Source of the DNA: JANNYA01 sp043754435
GTDB lineage: Bacteria; Pseudomonadota; Gammaproteobacteria; Xanthomonadales; SZUA-5
Direction: 5' to 3'
DNA: 10,375 nucleotides
NCBI GenBank assembly: GCA_043754435.1
Contig: JAYUUS010000196.1
Coordinates: 1-10,375, forward strand
A program made the position numbers and the translations under genes. The notes under the pieces were generated by a model that was given only the letters and a program-made list of their open reading frames with translations, made no database searches and had not been told where the DNA came from. This document shows, piece after piece, positions 1 through 6,073 of this stretch. The stretch's first letter is position 1; each line of letters starts with the position of its first letter.

Positions 1-81
1 CATCGCCATTTCCGCCGCTCCAACTGCCTGTGGAGTGCTTAAGCTAGTTTCCAACCGTCGCATTTCATGAGACGTACTGAG

Positions 82-95
82 GATTAGCGCTAATC
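82..95. promoter_or_regulatory. 14-bp perfect palindrome upstream of the RHS gene
   Basis: GATTAGCGCTAATC is a perfect inverted repeat with no spacer, lying 64 bases before the first possible start of the RHS gene. Perfect short palindromes of this kind are often binding sites for dimeric regulators, but no regulator is identified and no convincing -35/-10 pair was found beside it. The rest of 1-158 shows no recognisable gene. The only notable feature is that the RHS reading frame is already open from base 81. Confidence 0.3.
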
Positions 96-158
96 AGGTC
101 TGGAGATCAGCGTATTTTAGTCGAACGCGATCCTGCCTCAACTGAGACATCTGCTAGT

Positions 159-3100
159 TTGCCTAACGACCCAAGCCAACGGTTTGCGTGGCTATACCGG
201 AAGTATTTAAATTTTCAAGTTGCAAGCAACGGCGGTTACAAGACGTTACGACGAAAAGGCTATGTAGTTGGATCAATGTATGTCACATCTCAGCAAATTG
301 TTTTTCGCGAGTTTGCACCTACATCGCCTGGTTTAGTGTTTGACGCTTTTGGAAACCAGACAAACCTCACATACAAACAGTATTATTACGATGCGTCAGG
401 AAACTTAGTTCGCGAACAATTAGTCAACGGTAATTACGCCCAAGACACCGGTCGCGTGGATTATTTTTATGGCACTAACGGACTACCAACGAGCATAAAT
501 AGCTACACCGCAGCGGGTACTTATTCGACTACACAGTTTCAACACAACAGCTTCGGGCAAACCACCCAAATTATTGAGCCTTCCGGCACGATCACTAACA
601 TGAGCTACAACGCTGTTACGGGTTTGTTGACTTCCACTGCTCGCGTGGGCGTAATAGCTGGCGCGCCAATCTCCCAAACCACAACTATCGCCTACAGCCC
701 AGTGACCATAAACGGGCAAAACGTTCTTGCGGGCTTGCCAACGGCGGTGACACTGCCGGATGGCACGGTGAACACTCAGACTTATGACAGTTTGGGCTAC
801 CCAAGCGTGAGTACCTTTGATGCAGGTTCGGGGCGCTTGAACATCACGGAAAGCACCACGTTTGATGCGCGCGGCAATTTAATTGCGATGGTAGACAAGC
901 GTGGCATTCGTTCAACGTTGGAGTACACGAATAACCCAGCGAACGGCCAATACGGCAATCTGGGCGTTGCAACGGCGAATGTTTACGACACCCAGGGCAT
1001 CAATGGCCTTCCGGCGCGCAATATCCGCACGGAAAGCTACTTTGACGCGATGTTGAACCCTACACGGGTAGTCAACGACGCAGGCACCGGCCGTAAAAAT
1101 GCTACCAACCTAGCAAGCTACGCAGCGGTAGGCTTTGAAGGTGGGTATGCCCCAACCCAAGTGACTGATCCGATCAACAGAGTGATGCGTATGGAATACG
1201 ACGGCATGGGCCAATTAAGCAAACTTTTGCAAGTGGGCGCACGTGGCAGTTCCTTCAACGACAGCTTGATAACTTGTGCCGGAACTACCGAAGCTCGCGG
1301 CAGCGTTGCTGATCGGGTGGTGCGGTTTTGTTACACCCCAGAAGGGTGGTCGCAAAAGACGATATTTGACGACGGCAGGTCAGGCAGCAGTATCGATTAC
1401 GCAGGCTTTGGCGATGGCTTACCGCGCTCTATCACCGATGCGCGCGGCGTGCGAACTACTTTGCAATATGATGGCAAAGGTCGGATTGTTAAGACAATAT
1501 CAGGCACCGCAGGCTTTATAGAAGATAGCGCAAACTTGCCCGTGATCAACGGTGAAACTATCTACAGCTACGACAGTAACGATCGCGCTCTGAGCGTTAT
1601 CGCCAAGCTGGCCTCAGGCACGCGCACGTTAGTGTCCAATCAGTACGACGGTCTGGGGCGCTTAAGCCAAACAACTGATGGTGCGGGTAATCAAACGCGC
1701 TACAGCTACGACATCCAGCGAAATTTTTTGCTCACCAGCATATCCGGCGCCAACACCAGCGCCGAATCAGTAGCGGTGCAAAATAGCTTTGACCGTTTAG
1801 GCCGACTGCTGACTAGCCGCACTGATCCAAGCGGTAAAAATCTGACCACCGCGTATGGCTATGCACCAAACGGTGATCGTTGGCTGGCGAACGCAATTAC
1901 CAACCCGCGCGGTAAGACGACCCGCTACGCCTACAATAGTTTAGGCAGCTTACAAAGCGTGACCGACCCAGTGGGCAGCGTATGGAACTACAGCACCAAT
2001 AATCTAGGCGATTTGACCCAGGTTGACGTGCCGGGCATTGGCGCAAACACTGATTACAACGTCAACGTGATCGGTCAAATTTTGAGCCTGACCCGCAATG
2101 GCCAAACGGAAAACTGGATTTACAACGTGGACGGGTCCGTGCAACGCTATGTCGACTTTAACGGTCAATTCGTTTACCGGGATTACGATGTAGTAGGTCG
2201 ATTGAAAACGGTAGATTTCTCCGGCACAGCGAGCGACCCAAATGGCAGCCGTTCCGATATGGATAACATCACCTACTGGCCCAACGGTTTGGTTCAATCC
2301 GTCAGCAGTCGGCCGGATGGTACGAGGCAAGAGGAAACATACTATACCTACGACGCAGCGAATCGGTTGATAGGCGCGACGCGTAACGGTCGGAAAGTCG
2401 GCTACACCTACAATTTAGACGACACGCTCAGCCAAATTAACTATTGGACGCGCGGCTCGGTCAGTTTTGGCTATGGCGCGAACAGTCAAAACAATGGCTT
2501 GGTAAAAAGCATCACGCCGTTCGGGCAAGCTGCCAGCAGCTATAGCTATCGCAGTAGCAATTTATTGGCCGGCATTAACCGACCCAGCATCAACAGCGTG
2601 AATTCCAGCTTTGGCTATGATGGCGCAGCGCGTTTGCTATCAATGAACCACACTAATGCCGGTATCACCCAAACCAGCGCCAGTTATGAGCTAGACAATA
2701 ACGGCAACCGCACCAAACTGACCGAAAGCTTCGCCGCCTCGGGCAGCGGTGGTGCACAAAGCGCCAGCCAAAACTTCGCCTATGACGAACTAGACCGTTT
2801 AATGCGCGCCGAATACGGCGCGATCGGCAGCGCGCCCAAACGTGAGGAAAATTACCTTTATGACGCGGTCGGCAACCGCACCAGCGTGCAGCAAACCACG
2901 ATGCAAAATACCAGCGACTTTAATCAAGATGGCACGCCCGATCTGGCTTGGCGCTTGTATGACAATAACGTGGGCGCAAACTCGATTTGGGTGATGGGCG
3001 GTGCAAATGGCGATCAGTTCGTGCGCGGCGTGACCAGCGCAACGCCGGTGCAGGGTGCGGGCAGCGCCAACTGGTGGCAGTTGACTGGCGATATCAATGG

Positions 3101-5360
3101 CGATGGTGTGAACGAGCTGCTGTGGCGCAATATGGGCGCAGCGGGCGCAACCAGTGCTGGGGAGAATCTGTATTGGAAACTTGGCGGCGCGGATAATTAC
3201 GTCATGCAAAGTTTTGCGCCTTTGCAAGAACCCATCACCGCTGCGCCATCCACGTTTGCAGATCCTAATTGGGTTCAAGAAGCAGTGGCCGATATGAACC
3301 GCGATGGTAAAGGCGATATTATCTGGCGCAATTACAGCACCGGTCAGAACGTGGTGTGGTTCATGGGCGGTGGCAGTGATGGTCAGCAGCGCATTGGCAC
3401 AGCAGATCTAACGACGGTGCCGATCAACCCCGCGTCCTATAATTTTAGGCTCGAAGCCGCAGCTGATTTTAACCGCGATGGCTTCACCGATTTAGCCTGG
3501 CACGATTTGCTGAACGGCACGGTCATTATCTGGTACATGGGTGCAGATCCGATTACGGGTAACGGCACCAAAATAATAGAGCAGGTGCAGCCCAGTTTTA
3601 ACGGCGTCACAGTCAGCGTGCCAACGGGTGCGAACAGTTTGCGCATGCGCGGTGCCGCTGATGCCAATAAAGACGGCACGCCTGATCTGTATTGGCAATA
3701 CGGCGGCACTGGCGAAGTAGTGATCTGGTACATGGCCGATAGCGGCAAAAAGGTAGGAAGCTTCTCATCGCTAGTGCCACGGCCACCGTCGCCGTGGTGG
3801 ATTGCCAAAGGCAGCCAATACGCGCGCTTGACCTCAGAAAACAAGCTCAGCTTCGATGCGAGTGATCGCATCACTTCACCCGGCTACAGCTTTGATACGA
3901 ACGGCAATTTGACTGCCAGCCCAGCAATCATCGGGCAAACCGCGACCACTTACGCTTATACGGCCGCGAACAAATTGCTGCGTACGGTCAAAGATGGCGT
4001 GACCACGGAATATCAATACGATGGCCGCGGCAATTTAATTCGCAAAATTCAAGCCGGTGTCACCACCGATTACGTGCTGGATGAAAATACAGGCTTAGCG
4101 ACGGTGATCGGTGAAATCAGCGGCAGCACCGAAACCGCGTATGTGTTCGGTGCTGAAGGTTTGCATGCACAGCAGCGCTGGGTCAGTAACGTGGCGCAAG
4201 GCGTGGAATACCCGCTGACCGATGGTTTAGGCAGTATCAAAGCCATCACCAATGCCAGCGGCGCGCTGACCAAAGCGATGAGCTACGACGCCTGGGGCCA
4301 GCCGCGCTACAGCAATGGCAGCACACCCGGTGCATTTGGCTTTACCGGTGAGCAAAGCATGGCGGACGGCACGACTTATTTGCGCGCTAGAAGTTATTTA
4401 CCGGCGATGGGGCGGTTCTTGCAGCGGGATAGTTTTGCCGGGTTTGCAGGCAGGCCGCAAAGCTTGAATCGATATGCTTATGTGGAGGGGAATCCGACGG
4501 GGTTGGTGGATCCGAGTGGGCATGCAAGTAAGGCGCATGCAGTTGGGACAGGCGTTGGAGGTTTGCTGAACATGGCGGGTGGTGCGGCGCTTGTCACAGC
4601 GTCTGGGCTGGCGTCTGCGGTTTCGTTCGGCGGCGCAACGCCTGGCGCTGTTTTCGTCTTTGGCGCTGGAATTACTCAAGCTGGCGCGGGTGCATTTCAA
4701 ACTACAGCAGCCTGGAACGAATTTGCGGAAGCGGCTGGATGGTCGCAACCAGTTGCTGGGTATGACCCAGGCAACGCCGCAGACAATGCTGGATTTGTCG
4801 GCAGCGTCGCAGGAGTTGTTGGCAACGCAGGGGTACTCGGCCGGATAGCCGCAACGCCTGTACCTGGAACTACAGTCGTTACAGAACACCCATGGTGGAC
4901 ATTCAAACCACCGGCTGCGTACACACCGTTGCGAAGGCCAACAATCAATGAGGTATTAGGAAAATACGATTGGCAAACCGCAGTGCCATCTGCAATAAGT
5001 CCATTTACAGCATGCGCAAGCAATTCTGCAAGTTGGCTTTGTCCATATGATCCACCGGCTGAAGCAGCTGAAGCACCCTTCGGTCGAACGCCTAGTGGCA
5101 AAGCTTGCCTTGGCCCAGCTGGCTGCGGCCCATCGGATCCCAGCAATAATGATGATTTTCCATCTGGAGGCAATGATGATCGCGATCCATTTGCGCCAAC
5201 CCCAGGAAACTTCAGCCCAAACACGCCATTAGTCGTTTGCAAAGGCAATATTTGCGGCATTCCAGGGTATCCAGGCAGCAATTATGACCGTACTAAACCG
5301 ATGGGTACGCCATTTGGCTACACCCCGGGCGGGGGCGGTTCTAGCTGCGGGCCAAGGTAG
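159..5360 (+). CDS. RHS/YD-repeat protein with an internal FG-GAP repeat module and an unrecognised Cys-rich C-terminal tail
   Basis: The product is a giant protein of about 1733 residues. YD repeats such as YYYDASGNL (residues 75-83), YDGLGRL, FDRLGRL and YLYDAVGNRTSV run to about residue 918. In known RHS and TcC proteins such repeats wrap into a hollow beta-shell that encloses a C-terminal domain. Residues about 919-1225 are five FG-GAP/VCBS-type repeats. YD repeats then resume (FDASDRI at 1232, YQYDGRGNLIRK) and lead into the RHS-associated core (about 1351-1454), which contains YLRARSYLPAMGRFLQRD and ends in DPSG. Residues 1456-1733 are a variable tail. The start is uncertain: TTG at 159 and ATG at 276 both lack a good ribosome binding site, and the frame is open back to 81 without a standard start. 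No signal peptide, PAAR or other secretion module is visible, so the gene may be truncated or frameshifted at its 5' end. The gene ends in tandem in-frame stops (TAG TGA). The family call is firm. The function (polymorphic toxin, surface or secreted shell protein) is inferred. Confidence 0.93.
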   Translation: MPNDPSQRFAWLYRKYLNFQVASNGGYKTLRRKGYVVGSMYVTSQQIVFREFAPTSPGLVFDAFGNQTNLTYKQYYYDASGNLVREQLVNGNYAQDTGRVDYFYGTNGLPTSINSYTAAGTYSTTQFQHNSFGQTTQIIEPSGTITNMSYNAVTGLLTSTARVGVIAGAPISQTTTIAYSPVTINGQNVLAGLPTAVTLPDGTVNTQTYDSLGYPSVSTFDAGSGRLNITESTTFDARGNLIAMVDKRGIRSTLEYTNNPANGQYGNLGVATANVYDTQGINGLPARNIRTESYFDAMLNPTRVVNDAGTGRKNATNLASYAAVGFEGGYAPTQVTDPINRVMRMEYDGMGQLSKLLQVGARGSSFNDSLITCAGTTEARGSVADRVVRFCYTPEGWSQKTIFDDGRSGSSIDYAGFGDGLPRSITDARGVRTTLQYDGKGRIVKTISGTAGFIEDSANLPVINGETIYSYDSNDRALSVIAKLASGTRTLVSNQYDGLGRLSQTTDGAGNQTRYSYDIQRNFLLTSISGANTSAESVAVQNSFDRLGRLLTSRTDPSGKNLTTAYGYAPNGDRWLANAITNPRGKTTRYAYNSLGSLQSVTDPVGSVWNYSTNNLGDLTQVDVPGIGANTDYNVNVIGQILSLTRNGQTENWIYNVDGSVQRYVDFNGQFVYRDYDVVGRLKTVDFSGTASDPNGSRSDMDNITYWPNGLVQSVSSRPDGTRQEETYYTYDAANRLIGATRNGRKVGYTYNLDDTLSQINYWTRGSVSFGYGANSQNNGLVKSITPFGQAASSYSYRSSNLLAGINRPSINSVNSSFGYDGAARLLSMNHTNAGITQTSASYELDNNGNRTKLTESFAASGSGGAQSASQNFAYDELDRLMRAEYGAIGSAPKREENYLYDAVGNRTSVQQTTMQNTSDFNQDGTPDLAWRLYDNNVGANSIWVMGGANGDQFVRGVTSATPVQGAGSANWWQLTGDINGDGVNELLWRNMGAAGATSAGENLYWKLGGADNYVMQSFAPLQEPITAAPSTFADPNWVQEAVADMNRDGKGDIIWRNYSTGQNVVWFMGGGSDGQQRIGTADLTTVPINPASYNFRLEAAADFNRDGFTDLAWHDLLNGTVIIWYMGADPITGNGTKIIEQVQPSFNGVTVSVPTGANSLRMRGAADANKDGTPDLYWQYGGTGEVVIWYMADSGKKVGSFSSLVPRPPSPWWIAKGSQYARLTSENKLSFDASDRITSPGYSFDTNGNLTASPAIIGQTATTYAYTAANKLLRTVKDGVTTEYQYDGRGNLIRKIQAGVTTDYVLDENTGLATVIGEISGSTETAYVFGAEGLHAQQRWVSNVAQGVEYPLTDGLGSIKAITNASGALTKAMSYDAWGQPRYSNGSTPGAFGFTGEQSMADGTTYLRARSYLPAMGRFLQRDSFAGFAGRPQSLNRYAYVEGNPTGLVDPSGHASKAHAVGTGVGGLLNMAGGAALVTASGLASAVSFGGATPGAVFVFGAGITQAGAGAFQTTAAWNEFAEAAGWSQPVAGYDPGNAADNAGFVGSVAGVVGNAGVLGRIAATPVPGTTVVTEHPWWTFKPPAAYTPLRRPTINEVLGKYDWQTAVPSAISPFTACASNSASWLCPYDPPAEAAEAPFGRTPSGKACLGPAGCGPSDPSNNDDFPSGGNDDRDPFAPTPGNFSPNTPLVVCKGNICGIPGYPGSNYDRTKPMGTPFGYTPGGGGSSCGPR
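2916..3740 (+). repeat. Five FG-GAP/VCBS-type repeats inside the RHS protein
   Basis: Acidic loops occur at residues 920 (DFNQDGTPD), 978 (DINGDGVNE), 1045 (DMNRDGKGD), 1103 (DFNRDGFTD) and 1168 (DANKDGTPD). They are spaced 58, 67, 58 and 65 residues apart. Each is followed by a Trp-containing strand (LAWR, LLWRN, IIWRN, LAWHD, LYWQ) and then an IWYMG-like strand. This is the usual pattern of Ca2+-binding beta-propeller blades in secreted and adhesive proteins. Five blades is fewer than the usual seven, so the ring may be incomplete or closed by flanking strands. The module sits between two YD repeats rather than at an end of the protein. Confidence 0.88.
4524..5357 (+). other. Variable C-terminal tail of the RHS protein, downstream of DPSG
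   Basis: This covers residues 1456-1733. The first ~50-120 residues are rich in Gly, Ala and Val and could include one or two membrane-spanning or membrane-active helices (for example GGLLNMAGGAALVTASGLA). The remainder is Pro/Gly/Asn/Asp-rich and low in complexity, with cysteines at 1619, 1628, 1650, 1656, 1694, 1699 and 1730. Only two other cysteines occur in the whole protein, near residues 373 and 391. In RHS proteins this position normally carries the exchangeable effector. I see no catalytic motif of any nuclease, deaminase, ADP-ribosyltransferase or peptidase family. It may be a novel effector, a structural disulphide-rich end, or a degenerate remnant. Confidence 0.6.
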
Positions 5361-5388
5361 TGAGTTGTAAAAGTACAAATTGAAAACC

Positions 5389-5425
5389 AAAAACGCCAGC
5401 GGACTAATCCCAGCTGGCGTTTTTT
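5389..5425. terminator. Rho-independent terminator, probably bidirectional
   Basis: CGCCAGC (5394-5400) pairs with GCTGGCG (5413-5419) around a 12-base loop. Five A's flank the stem on the left and six T's on the right. It lies about 30 bases after the RHS stop and serves that gene. The A-run gives a U-run on the opposite strand, so it can also stop transcripts arriving from the kup side. Confidence 0.88.
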
Positions 5426-5500
5426 CTTTCACCCGTCAAACGCAGTTCACTCAGAATTTTCTGTGCGCGCTGGCTTGCACGGAAAGCTTGCTATTGATAG

Positions 5501-5570
5501 CCCCTCACCCCAACCCTCTCCCCGCGCTAAGTCACTGTTTCAATTGGTATTTACGGGCGTGGAGAGGGAG
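5501..5570. repeat. REP-like palindromic intergenic element
   Basis: CCCTCACCCCAACCCTCTCC (5502-5521) is followed, after 39 bases, by GGAGAGGG (5561-5568), the exact reverse complement of CCCTCTCC at 5514-5521. C-rich intergenic palindromes of this sort are widespread in proteobacterial genomes and usually have a short GC-rich loop. Here the loop is long and less GC-rich. Copy number in this genome cannot be seen from a single window. Confidence 0.6.
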
Positions 5571-5728
5571 TTATTTACGGCGCGAATGACGCCTACTGCA
5601 TCGTCACAGAATCCTACAAACTGCCACAAGCATCAAACAAAACCAAAAACACCTCAGCCAAACTCCAACATTCATACATACCGCAGCCCCAACAGAAATT
5701 CAGATCAATTCAGCACAGCTTTCTGATA

Positions 5729-5768
5729 CAAGCCGGTACAGTATTCTGGCGCAAGTTGGTACAGTTAT
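5729..5768. repeat. Two imperfect direct repeats at the IS21-like end
   Basis: CAAGCCGGTACAGT (5729-5742) and CAAGTTGGTACAGT (5752-5765) match at 12 of 14 positions and are 23 bases apart. They lie just outside the istB stop, where the transposase-binding terminal repeats of an IS21-family element would be expected. Confidence 0.55.
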
Positions 5769-5821
5769 CCACATTCGCAATCTGGATTTTGAAATGGTCT
5801 CATGTATTTGTCTGGCCGGGA

Positions 5822-5976
5822 CTATTGAGCGCGTTTTTTCCGCATGAATTCGCCTTTGAGATTGATCTCTAAGCGTTGTGAACCAGCCGCTCCAAGATGG
5901 CATCGGCGAGTGCGGGTTCATCAACATAGTTATGCCAGTTTTTGGTGGGCAGCTGCGAAGTAATCAGCGTGGCGGT
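5822..5976 (-). pseudogene. istB: IstB (IS21-family transposition helper ATPase), C-terminal fragment with frameshift
   Basis: Reading down from 5976, one frame gives TATLITSQLPTKNWH, then ADAILERLVHNA, then a stop at 5869-5871. From 5872 another frame continues with LEINLKGEFMRKKRAQ and stops at 5822-5824. Together these match the C-terminus of IstB-type AAA+ helper proteins, which runs TSQLP...W...ADAILDRLVHNAHR(I/L)...LKGESMRKKR. Loss of 7 bases at the junction would remove the usual two residues (HR) and explain the frame change. An in-frame TAA (5977-5979) directly precedes the conserved part. Only about 50 of the roughly 250 residues usual for IstB remain, so no ATPase motifs survive. 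Confidence 0.8.
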
Positions 5977-6073
5977 TTAGCTGTGCGCATTGGGCGATGA
6001 CCAATTTAAATCGGTGAAATGTAAAGACAGTTTCCCCGAACCCGGAATTTTGTCATTGCGAACGCTTAGCCCA

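Larger units (their letters stand above)
5722..5976 (-). mobile_element. Decayed IS21-family element, istB-proximal end only
   Basis: The segment combines the frameshifted last codons of istB with a downstream stretch carrying two copies of a short repeat. Multiple short repeats at the termini are a known trait of IS21-family elements. No istA, no bulk of istB and no opposite terminus are present, so the element is dead. The outer boundary near 5722 is an estimate taken from the first base before the repeats. Confidence 0.6.
5426..6073. other. Non-coding region between the convergent RHS and kup genes
   Basis: No intact gene is seen here. It contains a palindromic REP-like element (about 5501-5570) and an IS21-family remnant (about 5722-5976). 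About 150 bases of A/C-rich DNA (5571-5720) show nothing recognisable. Reading frames through 5463-5726 translate to Pro/Ser/Asn-rich low-complexity sequence caused by the repeat and are not believed. A weak imperfect hairpin at 6026-6054, read on the - strand and followed by only three T's, could help end the kup transcript, but it is poor. Confidence 0.6.

Noticed and set aside
2799..3278. 159-residue open frame opposite the FG-GAP repeats
   Set aside because: It is antisense to strongly patterned coding sequence, rich in Ile/Ala/His from complementary codons, and has no domain pattern of its own.
5463..5726. 87-residue open frame on the + strand with a Pro/Ser/Asn-rich product
   Set aside because: It runs through the palindromic repeat and then low-complexity A/C-rich DNA. 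The Pro/Ser part is the usual translation artefact of that repeat, and no homology or good ribosome site is seen.
5700..5927. 75-residue open frame on the - strand across the IS remnant
   Set aside because: It is in the wrong frame for the clear istB residues, and its sequence matches nothing recognisable.
6026..6054. Imperfect hairpin downstream of kup
   Set aside because: The stem is two short blocks with an internal loop and only three T's follow. It is too weak to call as a terminator.
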